DNA of 64,000 nucleotides, from assembly GCA_965656875.1 (NCBI GenBank), contig CBFHMJ010000003.1:434001-498000 (forward strand), in the 5' to 3' direction. The notes beneath the pieces were generated by a model. The model was not told the DNA's origin. It did not search any database and saw nothing but the letters and a program-made list of their open reading frames with translations. Source of the stretch: CBFHMJ01 sp965656875. GTDB lineage: Bacteria; Pseudomonadota; Gammaproteobacteria; Enterobacterales; Alteromonadaceae. Position 1 is the stretch's first letter. Every line of letters starts with the position of its first letter. This document shows, piece after piece, positions 1 to 9,488 of the stretch. Position numbers and translations under genes: made by a program.

Positions 1-2388
1 AAAGCCTGTTCCAACCAGGTAACCTAATTGTTGCTCTGTACGTAATGAACCGAAAAATTCAGGTGAAACGATGTGATTAAGTAGCATCATCCTGGCTTTT
101 TCTTCATACGATTTTTCCTGAGACTGGTAATACACCACGATTGCGTTATCCGGGTGATTGACATCTTTTTCGGTCAGATAGTGCTGACCGTGACCCAGGG
201 AGAGTAAGGGGCGATTTACTTCAGCGCAGGGTTGGTGATTCTCGTAGGCTAATCGTTCAACAAAACAGGCCAGCGATTTGGCTTGAGCTGACGTCCAGTT
301 ACCATGAGAAAACCCTTCAATATGGATCTGGTTAAACAGCTTTTTATAGAATTCACTGAACGTGTCCCATGTCAGGTCTTCAATCGCTTCAGCCATTTGT
401 GTTGCGGTTGGATTGTTTGGTTGAAGTGTCGATGTGACATGACTGAACAGTTGAGAAACAGGTTTGCTCTTGTCACTGTTTAACCAATGCCTGACGAGCT
501 GACATTTGATTTCATTGAAGCGACCCGATTCAATATCAAGATTAAATAATTCGGTTAGTAAGGCTTCGATTAATAAGTGCTGATTGGTGCTTAAACCGGA
601 TGTATGTAACGTCAAACCACCTTGATGAACGTACAGGTGGTAGTGCATGCCTGCCAATTCAGCGTAATAGTTTTGTTCGATAACCCGATCCATGACCAGT
701 TCAGTGAATAAACGGGTTTGAGCGATGGTATAGACATTTTGACAAGACGCAGGGCAATCAATTGCAAGATAGATATGACCTTTAGGCACATTGAATTGCG
801 AATCTTGTAAATGCCAGAATTTAAACTCTTCCGCATGATGAATGACTTCAGGGAACTCTGCGGTGTTATCGCGCGGTTCTAAAACAACATGACTACTCAG
901 ATAAGGATTTAATTTAGGAACCCGTAGTGTGTTTTCTGTTGTTTCACCGTGATTGAGATAATGATTCCATTGCGTCAGTCGTGAATCTTCAATGGTTTTT
1001 ATTAGCCACGGGGTTTCATACCATTTTGCTTTACGATCAGTTTTAACATCAGAATTGATATTAATAATTCGCAGATTTTCCGGTTTAAAATAATTGAGGA
1101 ACTGCGTAAAGAGCTGATCGTCCAACCCTTCCATCACATAATCACCAAAAATATAGAATTCGGGATCATAGTGCTGCATGTTGACAGACAAATGACTGAT
1201 GTAGTTTATCGGTTTAACTTTTTCCTGATAATTAAAAGCCAGATTTAACAGGCGGCGCTTATCTTCATACAAATCATGATTAGTATCGTTGTTAATCACT
1301 TTATGAATGTAGATAAAGAACAAGCTGATAATATCGTCGATATTATCAATGCCTTCTTCCGTCAAATCGAAGTTGATGGTGAAATCTTTAAAGTTATAGC
1401 CATTAACACCGCCGCCAGCGGCCAGTTTATTACACCAACCTTTGTTCTTCAGGCTGGATAACAATGATCCCTGACCTTCGAAACCAATTAAGTGAGCAAT
1501 GAAATTGACAACTTTAACCCGATATTGAAAGTCAATGCTGGGCAGCGCGAAGCACAGGATCAGTTTTTGTGAGCGCTTGGTTGGCAGAATATCGATTTCC
1601 ACGCCTAACTGTTCAGGCAGATACATCGGTGTATCGTCCAGTGGTGGGCGATTCTTTCCTTCAGGGATGTTAGCGAAAAGCGAATTAACCAGTGCTTCTT
1701 GTTGTTCAAGCGGTAACTGACTTTGCAGCGCAAGTGTCATTCCACCCGCGACATAGTGTAAATCATGAAACTCGGTCAATTCTGTTTTGAGTTGTGCAAT
1801 GTCGTCACATGCCAGCGTTTCGGAATTACCAACCGAAAATTTGGCAAAGGGGTGTTGTTGATTAACCGTTTCTTTATGGACCTGGTAAATACGACGGCCA
1901 TCGTCTTTTAATTTTAATTTGAATTCAGCTTCGATGGCGTTTCTTTCGCGCTCTATATATTTTTCGTTTAACAGTGGCGCGGTAAAAAATTCAGCAAAAT
2001 GCGCAAGTCCGGCAGGTAAAAACTGGTTATCAATATCAAAGAAATAACTGGTATGTTCACTACCTGTCCAGGCATTGTGATGCCCGCCATGTTGATTGAT
2101 AAATTGTTGGAATGAGCCTGGTTCAGGATGAGATTGAGTGCCAAGGAACAGCATATGCTCCAGAAAGTGTGCGAGTCCTTGTCGTTCAAAGGGATCGTGA
2201 AAATGACCGACATTAACGGTCAAAGACGCCGCTGCTTTTTCACTGTTCTGATCTTCAACCAGTAATACCCTTAATCCGTTGGGTAAGGCCAGAGCCTGGT
2301 ATTTTCTGGTGTCGTTAGGGCTTATTATCAAATTATGCTCCGAAAAATGCAGAGAACCGGGTGAAGACTGCGGGATCATCTGTTGCAT
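1..2388 (-). CDS. M16 family (pitrilysin/insulinase-like) zinc metallopeptidase, 3' end cut off by window edge
   Basis: The gene starts at ATG 2388 and stays open for 796 codons to base 1, so the C-terminus is missing (E. coli PtrA is about 960 residues). The inverted zinc motif HFLEH is at residues 74-78 (H74, E77 catalytic, H78) and the third ligand fits E155 in NAIEAE, the spacing expected for M16 enzymes. The last visible residues, around LRTEQQLGYLVGTGF, match the conserved C-terminal part of the family. I see no signal peptide, unlike periplasmic E. coli PtrA, so a cytoplasmic oligopeptidase is likely (inference). It diverges from sixA across 433 bp. Confidence 0.93.
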   Translation of the reverse strand, partial: MQQMIPQSSPGSLHFSEHNLIISPNDTRKYQALALPNGLRVLLVEDQNSEKAAASLTVNVGHFHDPFERQGLAHFLEHMLFLGTQSHPEPGSFQQFINQHGGHHNAWTGSEHTSYFFDIDNQFLPAGLAHFAEFFTAPLLNEKYIERERNAIEAEFKLKLKDDGRRIYQVHKETVNQQHPFAKFSVGNSETLACDDIAQLKTELTEFHDLHYVAGGMTLALQSQLPLEQQEALVNSLFANIPEGKNRPPLDDTPMYLPEQLGVEIDILPTKRSQKLILCFALPSIDFQYRVKVVNFIAHLIGFEGQGSLLSSLKNKGWCNKLAAGGGVNGYNFKDFTINFDLTEEGIDNIDDIISLFFIYIHKVINNDTNHDLYEDKRRLLNLAFNYQEKVKPINYISHLSVNMQHYDPEFYIFGDYVMEGLDDQLFTQFLNYFKPENLRIININSDVKTDRKAKWYETPWLIKTIEDSRLTQWNHYLNHGETTENTLRVPKLNPYLSSHVVLEPRDNTAEFPEVIHHAEEFKFWHLQDSQFNVPKGHIYLAIDCPASCQNVYTIAQTRLFTELVMDRVIEQNYYAELAGMHYHLYVHQGGLTLHTSGLSTNQHLLIEALLTELFNLDIESGRFNEIKCQLVRHWLNSDKSKPVSQLFSHVTSTLQPNNPTATQMAEAIEDLTWDTFSEFYKKLFNQIHIEGFSHGNWTSAQAKSLACFVERLAYENHQPCAEVNRPLLSLGHGQHYLTEKDVNHPDNAIVVYYQSQEKSYEEKARMMLLNHIVSPEFFGSLRTEQQLGYLVGTGF

Positions 2389-2821
2389 TTATGAAAAATT
2401 ATCCAAAATAACAACAAGTTAAAAGAATCGTCAAAAAAGTATAAGCAATAATGCGTACAAGTAATAGTGTTTCTTTTAGTTTAATCGGATCTATCAGAAT
2501 TGCTCTGATAATGTGCAATAAATCCTGATGTTTGCAAATTCGATAATCTTCTTAATCATGAATTCCGTTTGAGAATCAAGACTAAGATAGTTATTTACAT
2601 AGTAGCTTTTTGATCTGGATCCGGACTATCTCATGTCACCCTGGTCTAAAGTCCCCATTCAGATTTTGAAATAACAAGCGTATAATTCCGCCCCCGTTTT
2701 ATATAACGGCGCACATCTTGATGTATTCCATGATTAACCGTCATGCTGAAAGATGATTACGAAATTATCCGTCTTACGATCATGGTGATCGTTTTCTGTG
2801 GTATCTCTGAGGTAATTAAGA
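2389..2821. other. Divergent intergenic region, M16 peptidase / sixA
   Basis: AT-rich 433-bp spacer with no convincing gene. It holds a TATAAT box at 2681-2686 followed by a GC-rich stretch; a weak TTCAGA lies 17 bp upstream, so this is a plausible but imperfect promoter for sixA. A 7-bp inverted repeat (TATCAGA, 5-nt loop, TCTGATA) at 2492-2510 could be an operator. A GAGG ribosome binding site precedes the sixA start. Confidence 0.5.
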
Positions 2822-3304
2822 GTGATTATTGATTTATATATAATGCGACATGGTGAGGCTGAACCGTACTCTGCGAATGACAAAATGCGTAAATTGACTT
2901 CGCGTGGTCATGCAGAGGCTAAACTGGTGGGTGAGCACCTGACATCGTGTATCCAATCAGTTGATCATGCTTTCGTTAGTTCTTATGTTCGAGCGCAGCA
3001 GACGGCGGAAGAATTATTTTCAGTGTTAGGAGAGCCGTTGAGGAAGGAATCATTGGATGATTTAATTCCATCGGGTAATGCTGTGAACTTCCATGATTAC
3101 TTTGACGCTATCGTCAATGAAGTAAAACCTGCATCGGTCGTCATTGTTTCTCATATGCCTTTGGTGAGCTATCTGGTTGAGGAGTTTTCAATTCAGAGAG
3201 CTTGTCCGGTCTTTGCTACGGCGTCTGTTGCCCGCATTGAATACGATACTACCTTGATGAAGGGCCACCTGAAATCAATGGTAAGCCCACACGATATTGT
3301 TTAA
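2822..3304 (+). CDS. sixA: Phosphohistidine phosphatase SixA
   Basis: This 160-residue protein belongs to the histidine phosphatase (phosphoglycerate mutase-like) superfamily. It has the N-terminal RHGEAEP motif (catalytic His near residue 10), an arginine-rich middle segment (SSYVRAQQTAEEL) and the second catalytic histidine in VIVSHMPLVSYL. SixA removes phosphate from histidine phosphotransfer proteins such as ArcB or the nitrogen PTS. The start is GTG 2822; the in-frame ATG seven codons later would remove the first beta strand and sit too close to the catalytic motif. E. coli sixA is also near smrB-prmB-aroC, which supports the name. Confidence 0.9.
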   Translation: MIIDLYIMRHGEAEPYSANDKMRKLTSRGHAEAKLVGEHLTSCIQSVDHAFVSSYVRAQQTAEELFSVLGEPLRKESLDDLIPSGNAVNFHDYFDAIVNEVKPASVVIVSHMPLVSYLVEEFSIQRACPVFATASVARIEYDTTLMKGHLKSMVSPHDIV

Positions 3305-3396
3305 TCAGATATTGTCTAATCAGCTATTGCTTAGCCAGATTTAGTAAAGGCACCGTTTAGCGCTTTATTTTTTGCCTGACTGACAGAAAAACCGAC

Positions 3397-3927
3397 TCAG
3401 GGTTTGTTTTCCGTTTCGATTAATATTAACAAAGCGCCTTTGCCACCCCATTCGAGTGGAGCCTGATGAAAGGCCAGAATAGCAGGGTGTTGAACCAGCC
3501 AGTGCGGTAATTTATGTTTTAACACCCGTTCTCCAATGCCATGTACAATACAGGCACACTGAACATTTTGTTTAACGCAATGTTCCAACATGGCCGCAAG
3601 TTCAAGTTTTGTTTGTTCTTTCGTTAATCCGTGCAGATCCAGAATAATATCAGGATAAAAATCACCTCGACGTAACTGCTTTGCGTAGTAGGCGTTTTCA
3701 CCTTCTTTCACCCATGACAACGGGCCATCGCCTGATAGCTCGGGAACAAATTCATCTGAAAAATAAAAGCTGGCGGAGACTTTCTTCAAGTCTGGCTCAC
3801 TCAATTTTTCGGGCGCTTTCTTATTTTTATGCTGATGTCTGACAGTATCCTGAGTCAGGGGTTTTACATCTGCAAATGCTTCGCGGAATAAATCTGCTTC
3901 ATCCACGGGTAAGTTCTTGTCTTTCAT
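3397..3927 (-). CDS. smrB: Ribosome rescue endonuclease SmrB (Smr domain)
   Basis: The C-terminal half is an Smr domain: DLHGLT near the domain start, then an IVHGIGERVLK motif and the closing GKGALLILIE segment. SmrB cleaves mRNA at collided ribosomes. The chosen ATG at 3927 gives 176 residues whose N-terminus (MKDKN, then DEADLFREAF) lines up with E. coli SmrB. In-frame ATGs at 3939 and 3993 and a more distant one at 4092 are also open; the last would overlap the prmB start, and none has a strong Shine-Dalgarno sequence, so the start is uncertain. It diverges from prmB, as in E. coli. Confidence 0.88.
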   Translation of the reverse strand: MKDKNLPVDEADLFREAFADVKPLTQDTVRHQHKNKKAPEKLSEPDLKKVSASFYFSDEFVPELSGDGPLSWVKEGENAYYAKQLRRGDFYPDIILDLHGLTKEQTKLELAAMLEHCVKQNVQCACIVHGIGERVLKHKLPHWLVQHPAILAFHQAPLEWGGKGALLILIETENKP

Positions 3928-3975
3928 CTGCCGGACCATAGGTGCTCTAAGCGAGTTTTTCTTTAAATATGCCAA

Positions 3976-4014
3976 AAATGTCGCTTTTGCCATGATTTGA
4001 AAGAAGCGACATTT
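3976..4014. repeat. 11-bp perfect inverted repeat in the smrB/prmB divergent region
   Basis: AAATGTCGCTT at 3976-3986 is matched exactly by AAGCGACATTT at 4004-4014, with a 17-nt loop. It lies in the leader of smrB (if smrB starts at 3927 or 3939) and upstream of prmB. There is no T-run on either side, so it is not a terminator; an operator or mRNA leader hairpin is possible. Confidence 0.6.
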
Positions 4015-4080
4015 GAAAATACTGGTATAGTACGTGTCGCCGGATTTTAGCAGACAGACATACAAATTGGGGAGTAAGTT

Positions 4081-5025
4081 TTGGACCAGCAATTAATTGA
4101 TGAAGCTTTAAACGAATTAAATACTATTCACGATTTTATTCGCTGGAGCGTAAGTCGTTTTCACGAGGCCGATGTCTATTTTGGACATGGTACAGACAAT
4201 GCCTGGGATGAAGCGGTAAGTTTAATTGCATGGAGTCTTTTTCTTCCCGTAGAACTGCCACACGATATTAAATCAGCACGACTGACGCAGTCAGAAAAAT
4301 TGCGTGTTATTGAGACCATTTCCCGTCGTATTAATGAAAAAATTCCGGCGGCCTATATTACCAATCAAGCCTGGTTTGCAGGCCAACCCTATTATGTTGA
4401 TGAACGGGTATTAGTGCCACGTTCACCCATCGCAGAATTAATCGAAACGAAATTTGAACAGGTTGTTGGCGATAAGCCGGTTAACCGTATTCTGGATATG
4501 TGCACTGGTTCTGGTTGTATTGCTATTGCCTGTGCTTATGCGTTTGAAGATGCGGATATTGACGCCGCAGATATCTCATTTGATGCACTGGAAGTGGCTG
4601 ACATCAATATTCATGAGCATCACATGGCTGAGCAGGTATTCCCGGTTCAATCTGATTTATTTTCTAATCTTACGGGTCAACGTTATGACTTGATCGTCAG
4701 TAATCCGCCTTATGTTGATGCTGATGACTTAGAAGATATGCCGCATGAATTCAGCCATGAACCTGAAATTGGCTTAGGGTCAGGTCCTGACGGGTTGGAA
4801 CTGACACGACGTATTCTGGCATGTGGCGCTCGTTTCCTGAACGATGATGGCGTGCTGGTCGTGGAAGTTGGAAATAGTTTTGTGCACCTGCAAGAGCAAT
4901 TCCCTCAGGTGAATTTCCAGTGGTTAACGTTCGAACGTGGCGGTCATGGTGTATTCGCTATTACTAAAAGCGAACTGATCAAACATCAGGAATTATTTGA
5001 AGAAAGAGCAGGATTCGGAGGTTAA
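4081..5025 (+). CDS. prmB: Ribosomal protein L3 N5-glutamine methyltransferase PrmB
   Basis: PrmB methylates a glutamine of ribosomal protein L3 using S-adenosylmethionine. The 314 residues (E. coli 310) contain an N-terminal helical domain, the SAM-binding DMCTGSGCIAIA at about 139-150 and the catalytic NPPY at 208-211, diagnostic of the HemK/PrmB family. The start is TTG 4081, preceded by a GGGGAG ribosome binding site; no usable ATG exists before the conserved region. Six bases separate the stop from aroC, so the two are surely cotranscribed. Its paralogue prmC is also in this window. Confidence 0.95.
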   Translation: MDQQLIDEALNELNTIHDFIRWSVSRFHEADVYFGHGTDNAWDEAVSLIAWSLFLPVELPHDIKSARLTQSEKLRVIETISRRINEKIPAAYITNQAWFAGQPYYVDERVLVPRSPIAELIETKFEQVVGDKPVNRILDMCTGSGCIAIACAYAFEDADIDAADISFDALEVADINIHEHHMAEQVFPVQSDLFSNLTGQRYDLIVSNPPYVDADDLEDMPHEFSHEPEIGLGSGPDGLELTRRILACGARFLNDDGVLVVEVGNSFVHLQEQFPQVNFQWLTFERGGHGVFAITKSELIKHQELFEERAGFGG

Positions 5026-5031
5026 TACGCG

Positions 5032-6129
5032 ATGGCTGGTAATAAAATTGGTGAACGTTTCTCCGTAACAACATTTGGCGAAAGTCACGGCATAGCCCTT
5101 GGTGGCATTATTGATGGTTGTCCTCCAGGCCTGGAATTGTCAGAAGATGATATGCAACTGGATTTGGATCGCAGACGCCCGGGACGTACTCGCCATACAA
5201 CTCAGCGCCGTGAGGACGATAAAGTAAAAATTCTGTCCGGTGTTTTTGAAGGGAAAACAACAGGTACCTCGATAGGTGTCCTGATTGAAAATACAGACCA
5301 GCGTTCAAAAGATTATTCCAGAATCAAAGATCAATTCCGTCCTGGGCACGCAGATTATACCTATTATCAAAAATACGGAATTCGTGATTATCGCGGCGGT
5401 GGTCGTTCATCCGCTCGGGAAACGGCCATTCGAGTAGCGGCTGGTGCAATCGCTAAGAAATATTTAAAGCAGATGCATGGTATTGAAATTAATGCCTGGC
5501 TTTCACAATTAGGTCCGGTTACGGCTGAAACCATTGATCTGGCAGAGATTGAGCAAAATGATTTCTTTTTTCCGGATGCGTCAAAGTTAGAGCAACTTGA
5601 TGATTACATGCGAGCATTGAAAAAAGAAGGTGACTCTATCGGAGCAAAAGTTTCTGTTGTTGCTCGTGGTGTGCCTGTTGGTCTGGGTGAGCCGGTATTT
5701 GATCGTCTTGATGCCGATATTGCGCATAGTTTGATGAGCATTAATGCGGTGAAAGGTGTAGAAATCGGCGATGGTTTTGCGGTTATTAACCAAAAAGGCA
5801 GTGAGCATCGCGATGAAATGACACCAGCAGGATTCAAGTCTAATCATGCTGGTGGTGTATTGGGTGGCATTTCAACCGGGCAGGATATTATTGCCCATAT
5901 TGCATTAAAGCCAACATCAAGTATTACCGTGCCAGGCGAGTCTATTGATGTGAATGGTGATACGGTCGATGTGGTGACAAAAGGTCGTCATGATCCGTGT
6001 GTAGGTATTCGTGCAGTACCAATTGCTGAATCAATGTTGGCGATCACATTGATGGATCATTTACTTCGCCATCGTGCTCAAAATGCTGATGTAAGTATGC
6101 CTTCATTATTTACTGAGTCAGGAGAATGA
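5032..6129 (+). CDS. aroC: Chorismate synthase
   Basis: This is the last step of the shikimate pathway: 5-enolpyruvylshikimate-3-phosphate to chorismate, needing reduced FMN. The 365-residue protein has the family signatures GESHG near the N-terminus, RRPGRTRHTTQRREDD, and GGGRSSARETA around residue 125. The order prmB-aroC is the same as in E. coli. Its stop overlaps the next gene's start in an ATGA, indicating translational coupling with the MFS transporter. Confidence 0.97.
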   Translation: MAGNKIGERFSVTTFGESHGIALGGIIDGCPPGLELSEDDMQLDLDRRRPGRTRHTTQRREDDKVKILSGVFEGKTTGTSIGVLIENTDQRSKDYSRIKDQFRPGHADYTYYQKYGIRDYRGGGRSSARETAIRVAAGAIAKKYLKQMHGIEINAWLSQLGPVTAETIDLAEIEQNDFFFPDASKLEQLDDYMRALKKEGDSIGAKVSVVARGVPVGLGEPVFDRLDADIAHSLMSINAVKGVEIGDGFAVINQKGSEHRDEMTPAGFKSNHAGGVLGGISTGQDIIAHIALKPTSSITVPGESIDVNGDTVDVVTKGRHDPCVGIRAVPIAESMLAITLMDHLLRHRAQNADVSMPSLFTESGE

Positions 6130-7319
6130 ACCTGAGTTCAATTCGTTTTCCTTCCATTCCCGGAGAGTACGTTGTGCTCTCCAGCGCTTATTTCTTTTAT
6201 TTCGGTATCTTAGGTGTTTTTACCCCCTTTCTGGGATTATTCCTTGATCATCGGGGCTATAACTCGCTGGATATTGGTTATCTGTTGGCAACATTGATGG
6301 CAACCCGAATAATTGGGCCTCCTTTATGGGCGAGCTGGGCAGATAAAACAGGCAAAAAGCTGGCGATTATCAGGCTTGGAACAGCGTTAGCGTTTGTGAG
6401 CGCTGCCGGTTCTTTACTGACTACTGGCTACTGGGCTTTAGCATTAGCACTATCGCTATTCAGTCTGTTCTGGACGGCAATTTTGCCACAACTGGAAGTT
6501 ATGACATTTAACGTTGTAAAGCAGGATACCGGGATATATAGCCGTATTCGGTCGTTGGGTAGTATTGGCTATATTGCATTGGTTTTGCTGGCTGGTGCGC
6601 TGATAGAGCAATATTCACCTGAGATATTTCCTGCAACGCTGGCTGTCTTGTTAGTACTGCTATATGTCAGCTTTACCGGATTTTCACAACCGAAGGTTTC
6701 CACCACGACAGAAGCGGAAGTCGGTTCGTCATTCTGGCGAAAACTGACCACCCCCGGATTTATGTTGTTTTTCCTCGCGATATTTTTACTGCAGGTAAGC
6801 TTTGGCCCGTTTTACGGCTTTTTTACCTTGTACACCAAAAGTCTGGGTTACAGCGCAACTGAGAGCGGGATGATTATTTCTGTGGGAGTGATTGCAGAGA
6901 TTTTCATATTTATCGTTGCTGGAAAGTTTATCAGTGCAGTGGGTATTAAACGCGTATTGATATTGTCGCTGTTTTTGACTGCATTACGTTGGTTCGTTGT
7001 GGCTCGTTATGGTGAAAACTGGTTGTTATTATCGGGTGTTCAGCTGTTGCATGCGGCCAGTTTTGGCCTGGTTCATGCCGCATCGATTAAATTTATCAAT
7101 CAATATTTTGATGAAAACCAGAAAAGTCGGGGGCAGGCGATTTATATAGGTGGCGCGTACAGTGGAGGTGGAGCGTTAGGAGCGCTTATTTCCGGTTATT
7201 TATGGATGGATGGTGCAGGGGCAATGAATTCATTTTTGTTTGCTGCTGGCGCATCTGCGGCTGCCGGTATCGTCGCAATGCTAATACCGACAGCTATGCT
7301 TAATAATGAAAGAGAATGA
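6126..7319 (+). CDS. MFS transporter of the HcaT/nucleoside-symporter-like type
   Basis: The 397-residue, very hydrophobic protein has about 12 predicted membrane helices. The loop after helix 2 carries the MFS signature in degenerate form (ATRIIGPPLWASWADKTGKK). Overall it resembles the MFS_1-like group that includes the 3-phenylpropionate transporter HcaT, but the substrate cannot be read from sequence. Its ATG overlaps the aroC stop by 4 bp, so it is probably the third gene of the prmB-aroC operon. It meets the aldehyde dehydrogenase gene tail to tail with a 20-bp gap and no obvious terminator. Confidence 0.85.
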   Translation: MNLSSIRFPSIPGEYVVLSSAYFFYFGILGVFTPFLGLFLDHRGYNSLDIGYLLATLMATRIIGPPLWASWADKTGKKLAIIRLGTALAFVSAAGSLLTTGYWALALALSLFSLFWTAILPQLEVMTFNVVKQDTGIYSRIRSLGSIGYIALVLLAGALIEQYSPEIFPATLAVLLVLLYVSFTGFSQPKVSTTTEAEVGSSFWRKLTTPGFMLFFLAIFLLQVSFGPFYGFFTLYTKSLGYSATESGMIISVGVIAEIFIFIVAGKFISAVGIKRVLILSLFLTALRWFVVARYGENWLLLSGVQLLHAASFGLVHAASIKFINQYFDENQKSRGQAIYIGGAYSGGGALGALISGYLWMDGAGAMNSFLFAAGASAAAGIVAMLIPTAMLNNERE

Positions 7320-7339
7320 AAATAACCGTTGAAATTCCG

Positions 7340-8779
7340 TTATCGCATAAAGAACTTCAACACCAGTTTTAACAGTGATTTGTGATACGGTGGAGTGATG
7401 AATTGCGTGCTGAAAATACGGCCTTTTTTATGCACGCCTTTCGCTTTTGAAAAGGTTAAAAACCCTTCTTTTCCATGGTAATGACCTAATCCTGATGGTC
7501 CGACACCGCCGAACGGTAAATCTTCCTGTCCAACATGAACAATCGTATCGTTAATTCCAACGCCACCCGCGTGTGTTTGCTGGATAAATGTTTCCTGCGT
7601 CTTTTTATCGAAACTTAGTACATAGAGTGCCAATGGTCTTGGTCTGTCCTGAATATAATCAACGGCATCCTGAATATCTTTGTAACCAACAACAGGAAGA
7701 ACAGGACCAAATAACTCTTGTTGCATGAGTTGTATATCGTCTGGCGCGTTGAATACCATCTGTAATGGTAATTTTCGGACCTTGTTATAACCGGTGTAAT
7801 CATCAGTCGTGGTACTGACAACTGTTGCTCCGGCATGTTCAGCTTCTTCCAGCCATGACATTAATCGGCCATATTGTCTGTCATTGACAACATAGGTGTA
7901 ATCTTCGCAATTATTAAAATCAGGGTACATGTCATTGAATTGTTTGATGACTTCTTCTTTGAATTCATCCAGTTTGTCTTCAGGACACAACACGTAATCA
8001 GGTGCAACACAGGTTTGTCCTGCATTAGCACATTTGCCGAACAACAAACGCTGGACCGCGGTAGAAATGGAAATATCCGGTGCAATAATCGTTGGGGATT
8101 TTCCACCCAACTCCAGCGTTACAGGCGTCAGATTCTCAGCCGCAGCTTTCATGACCATTTTTCCGACATTGGTTGAACCGGTAAATAACAGATGGTCAAA
8201 AGGTATTGTGGAGAAACGCGCTGCAACGTCAGCTTCGCCCTCAACGAGGCAGACTTCACTTTCATCAAATACTGATGCCAGCACATCTTTTAATACTTTA
8301 TTGAAAGCCGGCGTGTATTCAGACATTTTCATCATGGCCCGGTTACCAGCGGCAATTGCTGTGATGAGAGGCCCAACGGAGAGATATAACGGATAATTCC
8401 AGGGAACGATGATACCGACAACGCCCAGTGGCTGATAAACAACAGTATTGCTGGCAGGTAAAAACTGGAGTGCGACATGACGACTTTCAGGTTTCATCCA
8501 CTTTCTGAGGTTACTCAGGGTGTAATTGATGTCGCCAATTGTTGTCATCATTTCTAAAAGCATGGTTTCGTCTACCGGGCGGTAGCCAAAATCTTCGCTA
8601 ACAGCCTGAGCAAGACGAAGCTTGTTGTCCAGCATGGCTTTTTTGAGTGCTTTTAGTTTTTCTTTTCGCTCGTCCAGCGTTGGCCACGGGTGACTGCGAA
8701 AAGCTTGCTTTTGTTTATGAAACAGCAACCTTAATTGATTATCTGAATCATGGTCGGTGATTTGTGTAACAGTTTCCAT
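7340..8779 (-). CDS. Aldehyde dehydrogenase, coniferyl-aldehyde-dehydrogenase-like
   Basis: This 479-residue NAD(P)-dependent aldehyde dehydrogenase has the cofactor-proximal VPWNYPLYL, general base E223 in TLELGGKSP, and catalytic C257 in NAGQTCVAP. The family looks like class-3/CalB-type enzymes that oxidise aromatic or medium/long-chain aldehydes; the real substrate is unknown. The C-terminus ends in a hydrophobic basic helix (KSLLKLVLKFF), possibly a membrane anchor as in fatty aldehyde dehydrogenases (inference). A GGGGGA ribosome binding site lies before ATG 8779. It diverges from epmC. Confidence 0.93.
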   Translation of the reverse strand: METVTQITDHDSDNQLRLLFHKQKQAFRSHPWPTLDERKEKLKALKKAMLDNKLRLAQAVSEDFGYRPVDETMLLEMMTTIGDINYTLSNLRKWMKPESRHVALQFLPASNTVVYQPLGVVGIIVPWNYPLYLSVGPLITAIAAGNRAMMKMSEYTPAFNKVLKDVLASVFDESEVCLVEGEADVAARFSTIPFDHLLFTGSTNVGKMVMKAAAENLTPVTLELGGKSPTIIAPDISISTAVQRLLFGKCANAGQTCVAPDYVLCPEDKLDEFKEEVIKQFNDMYPDFNNCEDYTYVVNDRQYGRLMSWLEEAEHAGATVVSTTTDDYTGYNKVRKLPLQMVFNAPDDIQLMQQELFGPVLPVVGYKDIQDAVDYIQDRPRPLALYVLSFDKKTQETFIQQTHAGGVGINDTIVHVGQEDLPFGGVGPSGLGHYHGKEGFLTFSKAKGVHKKGRIFSTQFITPPYHKSLLKLVLKFFMR

Positions 8780-8939
8780 CGCATCCCCCGCAAGAAATAC
8801 ATTAATTCATGAGTGACTCAGGGTAATTTAGAAGATTTGATGCGCTATTCCAAGGAAAATTTGACCTGAGTAGTGAGGAACCTTGTTCTGTTCGATAAAA
8901 TACCCCGACTATTTTGATGAATTTCAGGTGTTTTGGTTA

Positions 8940-9488
8940 ATGGCAGTCGAAACGACACCACATAATTATTTTGATCTTATTTCGCTGTTTGAGCGAACAT
9001 TTTTTGAGACTTACAACGTTCGCCTGATTCGGGGAGACGATGAACCAGTTTATCAACCCGCAGATCAGTCTATTCCCTTTAATCGTGTTGTTTTTGCACA
9101 TGGTTTTTATGCCAGTGCCTTTCACGAAATAGCACACTGGTGTTTTGCAGGTTCGGCAAGGCACGATAAAACTGATTTTGGTTACTGGTACGTAGGTGAC
9201 GGTCGGGACGAAGAACAGCAAAAAATATTTGAACAGGTCGAAGTAAAGCCACAAGCCATAGAGTGGGCGTTTTGTGTTGCCGCAGGGTTTCCGTTCAATG
9301 TTTCCTGTGACAATCTGGACGGGGCAGAGCCTGATTACCAGGCTTTCAGGAATAAAGTTGCTGCTCAGGTAAGCCGCTGGGTAGCAGAAGGTTTTCCACC
9401 CAGAGCTGAGCAATTTATTAAAGCACTGGCCGATTTTTACGGTACGCCATATCCCTTAACGATAAAACAATTTGGACAAGTTTCATGA
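8940..9488 (+). CDS. epmC: Elongation factor P hydroxylase EpmC
   Basis: EpmC (YfcM) hydroxylates the beta-lysylated lysine of EF-P, the last step of that modification. The 182 residues contain RLIKGDDEP-like RLIRGDDEPVY, the invariant FAHGFYASAFHEIAHWC metal-site segment, DFGYWY, and VEVKPQA, all typical of the family. ATG 8940 is chosen because AGGTG lies 9 bp upstream and the protein then begins like E. coli EpmC; an ATG 57 bp earlier would add an unconserved tail. EpmA and EpmB must be elsewhere. It overlaps the next gene by 4 bp. Confidence 0.93.
   Translation: MAVETTPHNYFDLISLFERTFFETYNVRLIRGDDEPVYQPADQSIPFNRVVFAHGFYASAFHEIAHWCFAGSARHDKTDFGYWYVGDGRDEEQQKIFEQVEVKPQAIEWAFCVAAGFPFNVSCDNLDGAEPDYQAFRNKVAAQVSRWVAEGFPPRAEQFIKALADFYGTPYPLTIKQFGQVS

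Noticed and set aside
8937..9413. 158-codon open frame antisense to epmC
   Set aside because: It lies wholly on the opposite strand of a clear EpmC gene; a shadow frame.
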